DNA of 37,306 nt from Hydrogenophaga sp. (GCF_030656115.1 NZ_JAUSOO010000015.1:1-37306); one strand, 5' to 3'. Counted from the first letter of the stretch, positions 9,003 through 18,164 are shown. Notes: generated by a model from the sequence alone, not told the origin. Made by a program: numbers and translations.

Positions 9003-9106
9003 CCCACATTCGCGGGCACCCGCGGAACCGGCTTGGCCGGGCCGCAGGGTGCGTCCCCCTCCCAGCGCCGCAGGCGCGCCAGAGTGGGGGAAGCCGCGTC
9101 AGCGGC
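9003..9106. other. GC-rich inverted-repeat spacer between convergent genes
   Basis: The gap between the permease and the glycosylase gene holds several short GC hairpins, including GCGGG-CAC-CCGCG and GCCGC-GTCA-GCGGC (9093-9106). The second includes the glycosylase stop codon. Without U-runs these are not classic terminators, but they may stop transcription from both sides. The composition resembles GC-rich intergenic repeats known from Comamonadaceae; no second copy is in this window. Confidence 0.4.
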
Positions 9107-10034
9107 GCAGGGGGGTGTTTGCAGTCTCCATGGCCAGACACAAATCGGCCCAGGCCTTGGCTTTGTCGCTGGGAGTGCGCAGCAAATAGGCCGGGTGGTA
9201 GGTGACGATGACCGGCACGCCCTGGTAACGGTGCACCTGGCCGCGCAGCTTGCCAATGGGCTCATTCGTCTGCAGCACCGACTGCACCGCAAAGCGGCCC
9301 ATGGCAATGATGAGCTTGGGTTGCACCAAGGCCACCTGGCGCGCCAGGTAGGGTGCGCACTGCGCCACCTCGGCGGGCTGGGGGTTGCGGTTGGCGGGCG
9401 GGCGGCACTTGAGCACGTTGGAAATAAAAACGCCCTGCGTGCCCTCCCCGCTGCGGCTGCGGCCCACGGCGCGCAGCATGTTGTCGAGCAACTGCCCGGC
9501 CGCGCCCACAAAGGGCTCGCCTTGCAGGTCTTCGTTTTCACCGGGTGCCTCGCCCACAATGAACCAGTCGGCCTGCACGCTGCCGGTGCCGAACACGGTG
9601 TTTTTTCGCTTCTCGCACAAACCGCAAGCCTGGCAGTTGGCCACGGCTTCGCGCAGCGCGGGCCAGTCCATGGACTCGATGCCGCTGGGGCGCGGTGACC
9701 GCTCGACCGCCGGGGCGGGCGCCGGAGTGGCGGGCCGGGGTGCAGGGTTCGGTGCACGGGAAGGTGCTGGCGGGCGCAGCGCAGCGGGCGCTGCAACGGG
9801 TGCAGGTGCCGCCACCGGTGAAGGCGCAGGCCGAGCCGCTGGCTGCCGGGGCTCTGGCGCTGCCACTGGCGCAGCCGGTTGGGGCGCCCAGACGCGCACG
9901 CCCATTTCGGCCAGCATGGCGCGCTGGCGGGCATCGAGTTGCGGCACGAACGAGGTGTCCCAGCCCGCCGCTTCGGTGTTGGGTGCCGCGGGGTCGCCCG
10001 GTGGGGCCGCTGGCATGGGCAGGTCTGGGCTCAT
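9099..10034 (-). CDS. Uracil-DNA glycosylase, iron-sulfur type (family 4/5)
   Basis: A 311-aa protein that removes uracil from DNA. The catalytic part (about residues 120-311) has the family 4 motif GEAPGENEDLQGEPFVGAAGQLLDNML and the second motif VIVTYHPAYLL. Cysteines 134, 137, 210 and 226 (in CQAC and CRPPANRNPQPAEVAQC) are placed to hold a [4Fe-4S] cluster; Cys140 is extra. Residues ~50-115 are a long Pro/Ala-rich linker separating the catalytic domain from a short N-terminal segment (MLAEMGVRVWAP) that is common in Burkholderiales homologues. The start overlaps the rimI stop (ATGA), so it is the last gene of a tsaB-rimI-udg operon. Confidence 0.93.
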   Translation of the reverse strand: MSPDLPMPAAPPGDPAAPNTEAAGWDTSFVPQLDARQRAMLAEMGVRVWAPQPAAPVAAPEPRQPAARPAPSPVAAPAPVAAPAALRPPAPSRAPNPAPRPATPAPAPAVERSPRPSGIESMDWPALREAVANCQACGLCEKRKNTVFGTGSVQADWFIVGEAPGENEDLQGEPFVGAAGQLLDNMLRAVGRSRSGEGTQGVFISNVLKCRPPANRNPQPAEVAQCAPYLARQVALVQPKLIIAMGRFAVQSVLQTNEPIGKLRGQVHRYQGVPVIVTYHPAYLLRTPSDKAKAWADLCLAMETANTPLRR

Positions 10035-10702
10035 GGCGTTGTCTCTTGGGCGGTGTGGGCCAGCGCCACCAGGTTCAGGCTCATCCCCACGGCGTCTTCG
10101 CGCGCGCGCTGGCCGGCGGGGTAGTAGCCCCGGCGCAGGCCCACCTGGGCAAAACCATAGCGCTGGTACAAAGCCCGCGCTGGGGCGTTGCTGTGGCGCA
10201 CTTCCAGCCAGAGCCACTGCGCGCACTGCCCGCGCGACCAGAGCACCAGCGCGTCGAGCATGAAACGCGCCCAGCCCTGGCGCTGCTGCGCGGGGGCCAC
10301 GGTGATGTTGAGCAGGTGCACCTCGTCCACACCGGGCATGGCCACCAGGTAGCCCAGCAGCACGCGGCCATCGGCCCGCCCGGGGTGCACCACCTCGCCC
10401 GGCAACGCCTCGCCCAGCAGCAGCACCGCCGGGTAGCCCGACCGCAGCGAGTCGCTGAAATGCTTGCGCGACCAGGGGTGGGTGTAGGCGGTTTTTTCCA
10501 CCTCGACCACCGTGTCCAGATCGGCCTCGGTCATGGGCACAAAGGCGATGCGGCGCTGGCTGTGGGTCGGCGCAGGGCTGTCTGCGGGGTCTGCGCCGTC
10601 GGCCGTGACCAGCGCTGGCCAGCCGCGCTGGGCCCAGGCGGGGGCTGCAACAGGCTGAGGGGCAGCGGCGTCGGGGGTGCGGGCTTGGGCAGAAGGCGCC
10701 AT
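10031..10702 (-). CDS. rimI: Ribosomal protein S18 alanine N-acetyltransferase (RimI-like)
   Basis: A GNAT-fold acetyltransferase predicted to acetylate the N-terminal alanine of ribosomal protein S18. The acetyl-CoA binding region is seen in VHLLNITVAPAQQRQGWARFMLDAL, and the C-terminal beta-bulge helix in NAPARALYQRYGFAQVGLRRGYY. From ATG 10702 the product is 223 aa, about 60 residues longer than usual RimI; the extra N-terminus is Ala/Pro-rich. Met57 (10534), just before TEADLDTVVEVEKTAYTHPWS, matches the normal RimI start and is a real alternative. Its position between tsaB and the glycosylase gene is the common Burkholderiales arrangement and supports RimI rather than another GNAT. Confidence 0.88.
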   Translation of the reverse strand: MAPSAQARTPDAAAPQPVAAPAWAQRGWPALVTADGADPADSPAPTHSQRRIAFVPMTEADLDTVVEVEKTAYTHPWSRKHFSDSLRSGYPAVLLLGEALPGEVVHPGRADGRVLLGYLVAMPGVDEVHLLNITVAPAQQRQGWARFMLDALVLWSRGQCAQWLWLEVRHSNAPARALYQRYGFAQVGLRRGYYPAGQRAREDAVGMSLNLVALAHTAQETTP

Positions 10703-10713
10703 GGGTCTCGGGC

Positions 10714-11559
10714 TCAGGGTGTGGTGACAGCAGGCACGGCGCTGGCGGCGGCCAGGCGCAACGCATCGCGCTCGGCGGTGGTTTGCGCCACCTTGTCGCG
10801 CACATACAGCGGCAGCGCGTCGCGGGCGGCCACCGCCGCCCCGGCCGCCAGCAGACCTGGGGCCAATTGCAGCAGCGCGCTGGCACTGGGCAAGGCCAGC
10901 AGGCGCGGGCCGGGCACATGGGCCAGCCGCTCGGCGTACACCGCAAACACATTGCCGGCCAGCAGACAGCGGCCCTCGGCCAGGCCCGCGTCGGCCGGCA
11001 GGCACTGCGCCAAGTAGGCGCCCAGGTGTTGCGGCGCGCACAGGCGCGGCGGCGCCAGCGGGTGCAGGCCTTGGGCGGTGTGGGCGTAGGGCGCTACGTA
11101 CAACTCGTCCATGCGGGCATCCAGCAGGGCCACGATCACACCGGGCAGCGGCTCGCCAGCGGTGGCCTGGGCCGTGCGCGCGGCCTCGGCCAGCGCCAGC
11201 AGCGTGTCCACCGCCAACACCGGCAAGCCGCCGGGCTGGCTGGGGCTTTGTGCACCGTAGGCCAGACCCTGCGCCACGGCGCAGGCGGTGCGCAGCCCCG
11301 TGAACGAGCCCGGACCACGGCCAAACACCACCGCGTCCAGGCTGTGCAGCGTCCAGCCGGCCTGGGTCAGCAGCGCTTGCACCAGGGGCAACAAGGTGGC
11401 CGACGCCTGGGCGCCACCCGGCCCGGTGTGCTGCCACAACGGGGCGCCGGGCGCACCGCTGCCCAGCGCCACCGACAAGGTGTCGGTGCTGGTTTCCAGG
11501 GCCAACAGGCGCAGCGCGGCAGGCGGTGGGGTTGAAACATCGGGAGCGGTAACGGGCAT
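10714..11559 (-). CDS. tsaB: tRNA threonylcarbamoyladenosine modification protein TsaB
   Basis: A 281-aa ASKHA-fold protein. TsaB binds TsaD and is needed to make the t6A modification at A37 of ANN-decoding tRNAs. Family motifs are LLALETSTDTLSVAL (residues ~18-32) and FGRGPGSFTGLR (79-90), followed by VLAVDTLLALA. The C-terminal subdomain ends in ARDALPLYVRDKVAQTTAER, also typical. ATG 11559 is chosen; the frame runs to 11694 but the upstream part is not conserved-looking and enters the shared dacB promoter region. First gene of the tsaB-rimI-udg operon. The t6A pathway enzyme TsaC/Sua5 is also in this window (28617-29630). Confidence 0.94.
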   Translation of the reverse strand: MPVTAPDVSTPPPAALRLLALETSTDTLSVALGSGAPGAPLWQHTGPGGAQASATLLPLVQALLTQAGWTLHSLDAVVFGRGPGSFTGLRTACAVAQGLAYGAQSPSQPGGLPVLAVDTLLALAEAARTAQATAGEPLPGVIVALLDARMDELYVAPYAHTAQGLHPLAPPRLCAPQHLGAYLAQCLPADAGLAEGRCLLAGNVFAVYAERLAHVPGPRLLALPSASALLQLAPGLLAAGAAVAARDALPLYVRDKVAQTTAERDALRLAAASAVPAVTTP

Positions 11560-11708
11560 CCGGGCATTATCGGCCAGCCCAAGCGCCGTGCGCTGGGGGC
11601 CGCTGGGAGCCTTCGCTGGCAAACCAGGCCCACCGGTGCACCCATTCCACCCTTTACACGACCCAGTGGGCAGGTGCACCCCCATCGCCGCCACATAATG
11701 AAACCACC

Positions 11709-13217
11709 ATGTGTTCTGTTGTCCCCCGCTTTCTGCTGACCCTGCGCCTGCTGCTCGCCGCCTGGGCAGGCCTGACCCTGCCGGCGTGCGCCCAATCGGC
11801 AGGCGCTGTGGGCGCGCTGCCGCCCGGTGTGTCGGCCGCGCTGGCGCGTGCGGGCGTGCCGGCCAGCGCGTTTTCGGCCCTGGTGGTGCCGCTGGACGCC
11901 AGCGCCCGAGAACGGCTGCGCTACCGGGCGGATGCCTCGGTCAACCCGGCCTCGGTAATGAAGTTGGTGACCACTTACGCTGCTATCGACCTGCTGGGTC
12001 CCGACTTCACCTGGAACACCCGCTTTTACAGCGACGGCGTGGTGAGCCAGGGGGTGCTGCGCGGCAACCTGTACGTGCGCGGCGGTGGCGACCCGAAACT
12101 GGTGCTCGAACGCATTCAGGCCGCCTTCATGAACCTGCAAGACCAGGGCGTGCGCGTGATTCTGGGCGACATGGTGCTGGACCACAGCGCGTTCGAGTTG
12201 CCCGCCATCGACCCCGGCGCCTTCGACGGCGAAGCCCTGCGGCCCTACAACGCCGCGCCCGACGCGCTGCTGGTCAACTTCAAGTCCGTGGTGCTCACCT
12301 TTCAGCCCGATACCGGCGCTGGCGTGGCCCGTGTGCGCAGCGAGCCACCCATGGCCGGCCTGGCCATTGACGCGGCGGTGCCGCTGTCGCGCGCAGCCTG
12401 CGGCGACTGGCGCGGCAGCCTGCAAGCGCGCTTTGACGACGCCAACCACATCCGCTTTGAAGGCCGCTACCCCGGCAGCTGCGGCGAACGGGTGTGGCCC
12501 GTGGCCTACCAGGACCCGGCCAGCTACGCCGCCCGCTCGCTGGAAGGGCTGTGGCGCGCCAGCGGCGGCGCCATCACCGGCGCGGTGCGCGCCGGCCTCA
12601 CGCCGCCCGGCGCCCAACTGCTGCACGAAGCGCGCTCACTGCCGCTCTCGGACATCATCACGGACGTGAACCAGTGGAGCAACAACGTGATGGCCCAGCA
12701 GGTGTTCCTCACCCTGGGCCAGCTCTCCCCCACGCGGGTGCTCACCGAAAGCACCCTGGCCGACCGGCTGGCGCCCATGCGCACCGCCCGCTTTGAGCGC
12801 TCGCGCGAGGTGGTGGCCAGCTGGTGGAAGCGCACCTTTGGTCTGCGCTACACCGCACCGGTGATGGACAACGGCGCCGGCCTGTCGCGCATGGAACGCA
12901 TCACCCCCGAAGCGCTGGTGGGCCTGCTGCGCCACGCCGCTGCGCACCCACAAGGCAGCCAGTTCGTGCAATCGTTGTCCATCGCCGGTGTCAACGGCAC
13001 CACCGCCCGCATGGCCCGGGGCGCCAACAGTGCCGCGCGCGGCAACGCCTGGCTCAAAACCGGCACCCTGCGCGACGTGACCGGCATCGCCGGCTACGTC
13101 AACGCCGCCAGCGGACAGCGCTACGCCGTGGTCGGCTTCATCAACGACCCCAATGCACCGGCGGCACGGCCTGCGCTGGAGGCCTTGGTGGAGTGGGCGG
13201 CAGCGCAGCCAGATTGA
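11709..13217 (+). CDS. dacB: D-alanyl-D-alanine carboxypeptidase/endopeptidase (PBP4)
   Basis: A 502-aa class C penicillin-binding protein that trims or cleaves peptidoglycan cross-links in the periplasm. A signal peptide (residues ~1-30, ending LPACAQS) allows signal peptidase I cleavage after ACA; the LPAC sequence is a poor lipobox. The three active-site motifs are SVMK (Ser82, Lys85), SNN (Ser324-Asn326) and KTG (Lys450-Gly452). The long insert between the first and second motifs is typical of PBP4. It is divergent from tsaB and is the last host gene before the Mu-like element begins 47 bases beyond its stop. Confidence 0.94.
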   Translation: MCSVVPRFLLTLRLLLAAWAGLTLPACAQSAGAVGALPPGVSAALARAGVPASAFSALVVPLDASARERLRYRADASVNPASVMKLVTTYAAIDLLGPDFTWNTRFYSDGVVSQGVLRGNLYVRGGGDPKLVLERIQAAFMNLQDQGVRVILGDMVLDHSAFELPAIDPGAFDGEALRPYNAAPDALLVNFKSVVLTFQPDTGAGVARVRSEPPMAGLAIDAAVPLSRAACGDWRGSLQARFDDANHIRFEGRYPGSCGERVWPVAYQDPASYAARSLEGLWRASGGAITGAVRAGLTPPGAQLLHEARSLPLSDIITDVNQWSNNVMAQQVFLTLGQLSPTRVLTESTLADRLAPMRTARFERSREVVASWWKRTFGLRYTAPVMDNGAGLSRMERITPEALVGLLRHAAAHPQGSQFVQSLSIAGVNGTTARMARGANSAARGNAWLKTGTLRDVTGIAGYVNAASGQRYAVVGFINDPNAPAARPALEALVEWAAAQPD

Positions 13218-13264
13218 GAGGCTGAGCCTGTCGCCGGGTGCGTGGGTGAACCCACAAGCCCCGA

Positions 13265-13287
13265 TGGGGGGGTGATCGTTTTGGCAC
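13265..13287 (+). repeat. Left-hand terminal inverted repeat of the Mu-like element
   Basis: This 23-base sequence starts TGGGGG and ends CGTTTTGGCAC; it is the inverted partner of 25665-25687 with four mismatches, all in the middle. Related inner copies read inwards at 13371-13380 (GGTTTTGGCG) and 13433-13443 (CGATTTGGCAC), the usual arrangement for multiple transposase sites at a Mu end. This is the late (right) end in Mu convention. Confidence 0.65.
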
Positions 13288-13485
13288 TTGGTTGGGGTGT
13301 GGATAACTTTCCGAAAACCCAATGGTGACAACGACTTACGATGGTTTTTAGGGGGTTTTTCGTCGCCGGGGGTTTTGGCGCGAAATGGGCGGTGCGGGGG
13401 GAGGAAATGGGCGAAATGTGTACGGATGCAGGCGATTTGGCACGAATTTGCATAGCAAATGGCAAACGGGCCTCTGCTCCCCACC

Positions 13486-13725
13486 TTATTTGCCTACTTC
13501 TCCTCGGTCGCCTGAGTCGATGGACACCTTGATGCCGAAACGTTTCACGAGCCGTCCCATCGTTTCCATCACCTCCTCTGCAGCCACAGTGACGGAGTTT
13601 GCCTGCTGCTCTGGCACCGTCTTCCGAATCGCATCAAGAACAAACCAGGTCTTGAGCAGCGAAGAAAAAATATTCAGCACATCTTTTTCGAAGTCATCTT
13701 GGGTATGTGTTGTCGAGAAATTCAT
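13486..13725 (-). CDS. Small hypothetical protein of the Mu-like element
   Basis: A 79-aa protein starting MNFSTTHTQDDFEKDVLNIFSSLLKTWFVLDAIRK and probably all helical. The start at 13725 is preferred to the longer frame (13755) because GGAG lies 6 bases upstream. It is the last gene before the element end and lies 23 bases beyond the 195-aa gene, so it is probably in the tape measure operon. No family is recognised; no signal peptide or membrane segment is seen. Confidence 0.6.
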   Translation of the reverse strand: MNFSTTHTQDDFEKDVLNIFSSLLKTWFVLDAIRKTVPEQQANSVTVAAEEVMETMGRLVKRFGIKVSIDSGDRGEVGK

Positions 13726-13748
13726 GTCAACTCCAGTAAAGCAAAAAA

Positions 13749-14333
13749 TCAACAAAAAGGCTCGGCATAGCTGTTGCGCTCATACGCATCAGCAAAAGTA
13801 CCGGCTACAGAAAGCAAGGCTAAGCTAACCTTGGGTCCACATTGACGAAAAAGGCACAGCATGTGCTCTTCGTCCACAGCTATGTAAACGCCCCTACGCT
13901 TGGCTGTCGCTGGTTGGTCAGCCGACTCGCAGGCCTTGCGTATAGCCGCCCGCAGTTGTGCCTGGCCCGTAGGGCCGATGCGATCCAACGTCAAACCGGT
14001 CACAGTAAAGCTCCGTGTCAGTGCCTGTGTGTCGTCCCAGCTCAGTGCCAGTAGTTCGAACAATTTGGATGCACTTCCAACTGGGCCGAAAAATGAGGGC
14101 GGCGCACCGCTGAAGCGACGTGCGCATGCGATCAACCGTTTTGCTGTCTGCGCGGAAATGTAGGCCTGATTGACGTAGACACACCATTTCTCTTGGGTCG
14201 CGGCCTCTTTGACCATCCCCAACTGCGTGTACAAAGAAAATACATCATGGGATGTACGTGCGGCCTTGGGCCTGAGATGGCGAGCAAGCAATGCAGCAAG
14301 GGCATCGAACCGAAGAGCTTCAGTAATGCTCAT
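13749..14333 (-). CDS. Hypothetical protein downstream of the tape measure gene
   Basis: A 194-aa protein whose ATG (14333) follows the tape measure stop within the string TAGTGATG; GTG 14336 is an alternative start. The middle (EKWCVYVNQAYISAQTAKRLIACARRF, then SKLFELLALSWDDTQALTRSFTVTGLTLDRIGPTGQAQLRAAIRKA) resembles phage DUF3102-type DNA-associated proteins: a helical repeat with a 'kLfeLlaL..d...L......GltLd.i' pattern. This is a resemblance by eye, not a firm assignment. It is not a tail component that I recognise, although it is translationally tied to a tail gene, which is odd. Confidence 0.65.
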   Translation of the reverse strand: MSITEALRFDALAALLARHLRPKAARTSHDVFSLYTQLGMVKEAATQEKWCVYVNQAYISAQTAKRLIACARRFSGAPPSFFGPVGSASKLFELLALSWDDTQALTRSFTVTGLTLDRIGPTGQAQLRAAIRKACESADQPATAKRRGVYIAVDEEHMLCLFRQCGPKVSLALLSVAGTFADAYERNSYAEPFC

Positions 14334-14335
14334 CA

Positions 14336-17300
14336 CTACGAATATCTCGATTGCGCAATGCCAAGCTCGCGAATAATCGCAGCAGCCAAAGAAGCGTCGT
14401 CGGCGCTTGCCGCCTCAAATGACCGGCTACGGCCTTCTGTCCTGAACTCAACCACATGATGGCTTGAACTGGGTTCGATGAGTTGACCGCTGCCACCAGC
14501 TTTCTGCACACCGATAGCTGAAGCCCCATTGCTGCCAAGGCCAAATGTAGTGCGCTCAGCCGCTCTCAGCAGAGCCTCGCTGATCGTGCTGCTCTGGCCA
14601 CCGTATTTCATCTGCCCCGGGTTGCTGAAGTAGGGAATATTCCCTTTGCCGTCAGAAAACTCACGCGCAACGCTCTTGGCCTCCTCATCGCTAAGGCCGG
14701 CTTGCTTTAGGAAGTTCGCAATGCCGGTGAGGGTGGTCAACTCGCCACCCATCGCCAAGGTGTTGCCGCTCTTGTCCAGAGCGAAACCGTTCGCGTCGGT
14801 CTTCGGCGCTCCTCGCCCCATCAACTCATTACGAAGCTTGATGTATTCCGGGCTGCTCAGAGCACCACCTTCTTTCAGCAGGTCTTCCTGAGCCTGTTTC
14901 AGATCCTCGGTGGATACGCCACTCAGATCACCACCAGCACCGGCAAAACCTTGAAGATCTTTGAGACGCTGGAGCTGTGCAGCGGCGTTGGCTACCCCTT
15001 TGGCGAAGCCCTCCACAGCCGTCTTGCCATCGTTCATGTTCTTGACGATTGCGCGACCGGTTTCATCGACCTCGATCCGCAGTCCGTACATGGCAGCTTC
15101 GGCTTTCATTGCATCGATGGCCACGCCACTATTGGCCGCAATCTGCGCCTCTGCCATGCGGCGCCAAGCTTGGGCAATGCCAGCGGCGGTAGCCTCGCCG
15201 CTGTTCTTAATCAACTCGAAATCCCGCGCTGACTGTTCGGCAGCGGCATCTAGGTCTTTTTGCATCGCGACACCAGCGCGCTTGAAAGCTTGCTCGGTCT
15301 CGCTGCCCGCCTGCCAGCTCTTTCTGCCAACGCCCTCCACTTTGACTCCGGCCTCCTCAGCGGCTTCGCCCAACCGCTTGTTGGCGTTGGCCGCGCCGTC
15401 AATCACCTCTTTGTAGCCGGCACCGCTGCGAATCGCCTCCTGGGTTTTCTCCAGGCTCTTCTGCAGCAGCGTCAATCCTGCGGTCTGTACATCGGTCTCT
15501 TTCAACTTAGCTTCCGCCAACCGGATAGAGCCCTGAAGTTCGGCTTCCTTGACCGGGTTCAGAGTGTCAGTGACCTGTGCTTCGGCCAGCTTGGCCTGCG
15601 CCACTGCGATGGTGTTCTCTGCCTCGATTCTTTGCACGGCGATCTTGGCTTCGCTGATAGCGATGTCGATCTCCATCAGCGCCACACGCGCCTGGATGGC
15701 TCCAGCTTCGTCGCCGATCAACTTAGCCATCTCTTCGGACTGCGATGCCAGCAGCCTACGGGTCTCTAAGTCCTGCAGAGTGACCGCCGCATCCGTTTTG
15801 CGCGTAGTGGCTACAGCTTCGATGGCCTTCACCTCCGCTGATGCAGCTTCCGCTGACGCCTTAGCCCTCTCTTCGGCTGCAGCCGAAGCCTCCCTTGCCA
15901 GCCGTGCCTGTTCCTTGGAGGCTGCCTTGGCCGCGTCACCGGCGCGGTTGCTCGCAGCTTCTGCCCGGCCGAGGCCTTCTTCCACGTCGTCGCCGGCCTT
16001 CTGTGCTTCATCGCCCACGCCCATCAGGCGCACCCCGATCTCTCCGATGGCCACCAACAGCAACCCCACGCCCGTGGCCGCCAGCAAACGCTTGATAGCC
16101 ACCGACAGTGCCGTGGCCGCCCCGGCCGCAACCGTCATGCCAGTGGCAGCGCCTTGCGCACCCACAGCCGTCGCGGTCATGGCCGCAGCAGCCGTGTAGA
16201 GCGTAGAGGCTATGTTGATAGCTTTAAACCCAAGCCACGCTTTGACTGCCAGCTCGATGGCAGGAGCCATCGTGATCAGCGTGCGGGTCACCGCCTCGGC
16301 CATTTCGGCCACCGCCACGAATGCGTCGGCAATGTCCTGTGCTTTGCGCTCCAGCTCGCCGGTCTCCTTCATCCGTTCGAACTCGGTCAACAACTCGCGG
16401 ATCTTCTCGGTCAACCAGTCCAACACGCCAGCCTTGGAGATCATGCCAAAGAACTCCTCCATCGCGTCTTTCGCGTTGGAGACGGCACCGGCATACGTGT
16501 TCATGAGCTGCTCGCTCGCACCTTCGTTCATGCGGCCCAGCTCATCAATGAGCTTGCTGATCACATCGCGACCCAGCTCTCCGGCCGCGCTCATCTTCTG
16601 CAATTCGGGCACGCTGCGCCCGGTGGCGGTCGCCAGGGCATCCCAAACAGGCACGCCGCGTTCGGCCAACTGCATCAGTTCCTCGCCTTGCAGCTTCCCC
16701 TTCGTCCAGGCCTGGCCGAGGGCCGTGGTCACGCCGGCCAGTGTTTCCGTACCGCCGCCCAGGTTCGCCGCCACATCGGCCAGCGAACGCATCTGCGCTT
16801 CTGTCGGTTGCAAACCAAAGGCCGTGAGCTTGACGAAGGCGTCAGCCATATCAGTCACGGCAAACGGCGTTGTGGCCGCCAGTTCCTTGATCATGCCCAT
16901 GGCCTCGGTGGCCGCCTCGGTGCCGCCCAGCAGGTTGCCCAGGCGCACCTCCAGGTTCTCGAAGGCTGAGCCGGTGGCGATCACATCGCCAGCCAGGTTC
17001 TTTAGCTCGTTCAGGCCGACCAGGGCGGTGGTCCAGGCCACCGCCTTGTGCGCGGCATTGCCCATGGCCTTGCCAACGCCATCGGTGGATTGCGCCAGGA
17101 GGTCGGTGGACGTCGCCGCACCCCTGGCTTCCGCCTTCAGCTCGACCACGCGCTTGTTGAAGGCGGCCACAGCCGCCTCCTTGTCCTTGGGCAGTACGTC
17201 GGCCGAATTACGAATCTGCGCCAGCGCTACCTGTAGCTCGTGGACGGCGCTCTCGGCCTTCTTTACGCCGTTCAGGCCTAGCCGTTTAAAGGCATCTTCC

Positions 17301-18163
17301 AAACCAGCAGGCGCCTCCGGGCCTTCGGTCGTCAGCTTGCGCAGGTTGGCTTGGAATTCCTTGAGAACCTGGTCGGCCTCCGCCTGGCGCTGACGCACTT
17401 TCTCGGCACCAGCCGCCAGCGCGTCCAAACCCTTTTGCGCATCCTGCGCGGCTGTCTTTAACCGCTCGTTTTCGCTGACCAAGTTGCTTGTATCCACGCC
17501 CAGCGTGCGGGCCGCATCACGGGCGCTATCCATGGCCTTGCGATGCTCACCCACGGCTTCGGACGCCTTGCGGGCCGCAGACACCGCCGCTCCATATTCG
17601 TTACCCAACGCACGCTCTTCACTGGCGGCTGCCTTGGTCGCCGCCTGCGCCTGCGAAAGGGCTCCTTGCTTGGCCTGCAACTGCTGGCGCAGCTCTGCAA
17701 TGGAACTGCGTGCCTGGGCCACCGAGGTCTTGTATTCGTCGGTTCCACGGGCGGCCTGCTCGCTGCCGGACTGCAGGCTCTTCAGCGCATGCTGCATAGC
17801 TTGCACATCGGCGCGGGCGGTCGCCAACTCGGCGGCGGCCTGGCGCTCGGCATCGGCCAACGCCGCCGTCTTGGCTGCAGCAGCCGTCTTAGCAGTGTTC
17901 AGTCGCTCCAGCTCGGCCGTGGCCTGGTTGAGCTGATTGCTCAGCGTGCGGCCTTCCGACCCGAGCTGGCGCAGGTTGTCAATCGCCGCCTGTTGCTGGC
18001 CCACATTGCGCAGCGCCGCCGCCACCTCGACTGCCTGGTCTTTTAAACCCGCCGCCTCCAACGTCGCCGCGTCCAACCCATCCAAAAGCGCCTTCACGCC
18101 TGGCAGTCCGTCGTCCTTCGCGGAGATGACGTACTGAATTCGTTTTTCGTTCGATTGACTCAT
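14336..18163 (-). CDS. Phage tail tape measure protein
   Basis: An intact 1275-aa protein. Its length sets tail length in siphoviruses and myoviruses, and it is ejected with DNA. The order is: helical coiled-coil region (residues ~25-370, rich in Ala, Gln, Glu and Leu), the tape measure N-terminal domain (~390-610, with FENLEVRLGNLLGG, TTPFAVTDMADAFVKLTAFGL, LGQAWTKGKLQGEELMQLAERGVPVWDAL), a hydrophobic block (~630-715) suited to membrane insertion, and a second coiled coil (~730-950). ATG 18163 is chosen; the frame extends to 18214 without homology. It is the only structural gene in the element and overlaps the next gene closely. Because no other tail gene is present, it cannot make a tail alone. 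Confidence 0.93.
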   Translation of the reverse strand: MSQSNEKRIQYVISAKDDGLPGVKALLDGLDAATLEAAGLKDQAVEVAAALRNVGQQQAAIDNLRQLGSEGRTLSNQLNQATAELERLNTAKTAAAAKTAALADAERQAAAELATARADVQAMQHALKSLQSGSEQAARGTDEYKTSVAQARSSIAELRQQLQAKQGALSQAQAATKAAASEERALGNEYGAAVSAARKASEAVGEHRKAMDSARDAARTLGVDTSNLVSENERLKTAAQDAQKGLDALAAGAEKVRQRQAEADQVLKEFQANLRKLTTEGPEAPAGLEDAFKRLGLNGVKKAESAVHELQVALAQIRNSADVLPKDKEAAVAAFNKRVVELKAEARGAATSTDLLAQSTDGVGKAMGNAAHKAVAWTTALVGLNELKNLAGDVIATGSAFENLEVRLGNLLGGTEAATEAMGMIKELAATTPFAVTDMADAFVKLTAFGLQPTEAQMRSLADVAANLGGGTETLAGVTTALGQAWTKGKLQGEELMQLAERGVPVWDALATATGRSVPELQKMSAAGELGRDVISKLIDELGRMNEGASEQLMNTYAGAVSNAKDAMEEFFGMISKAGVLDWLTEKIRELLTEFERMKETGELERKAQDIADAFVAVAEMAEAVTRTLITMAPAIELAVKAWLGFKAINIASTLYTAAAAMTATAVGAQGAATGMTVAAGAATALSVAIKRLLAATGVGLLLVAIGEIGVRLMGVGDEAQKAGDDVEEGLGRAEAASNRAGDAAKAASKEQARLAREASAAAEERAKASAEAASAEVKAIEAVATTRKTDAAVTLQDLETRRLLASQSEEMAKLIGDEAGAIQARVALMEIDIAISEAKIAVQRIEAENTIAVAQAKLAEAQVTDTLNPVKEAELQGSIRLAEAKLKETDVQTAGLTLLQKSLEKTQEAIRSGAGYKEVIDGAANANKRLGEAAEEAGVKVEGVGRKSWQAGSETEQAFKRAGVAMQKDLDAAAEQSARDFELIKNSGEATAAGIAQAWRRMAEAQIAANSGVAIDAMKAEAAMYGLRIEVDETGRAIVKNMNDGKTAVEGFAKGVANAAAQLQRLKDLQGFAGAGGDLSGVSTEDLKQAQEDLLKEGGALSSPEYIKLRNELMGRGAPKTDANGFALDKSGNTLAMGGELTTLTGIANFLKQAGLSDEEAKSVAREFSDGKGNIPYFSNPGQMKYGGQSSTISEALLRAAERTTFGLGSNGASAIGVQKAGGSGQLIEPSSSHHVVEFRTEGRSRSFEAASADDASLAAAIIRELGIAQSRYS

Positions 18164-18164
18164 A

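Noticed and set aside
13242..13255. GTGGG-TGAA-CCCAC hairpin after dacB.
   Set aside because: A 5-bp stem without a U-run is too weak to call a terminator.
13298..13306. TGTGGATAA, a perfect DnaA-box sequence near the left end of the element.
   Set aside because: A single box without neighbours, AT-rich unwinding region or replication gene is not evidence of an origin.
13329..13338. CAACGACTTA occurs at 13329 and again at 25630 near the other end of the element.
   Set aside because: The copies have the same orientation on the plus strand, at unequal distances from the tips, so they fit neither the inverted ends nor a target duplication; a 10-mer match can be chance.
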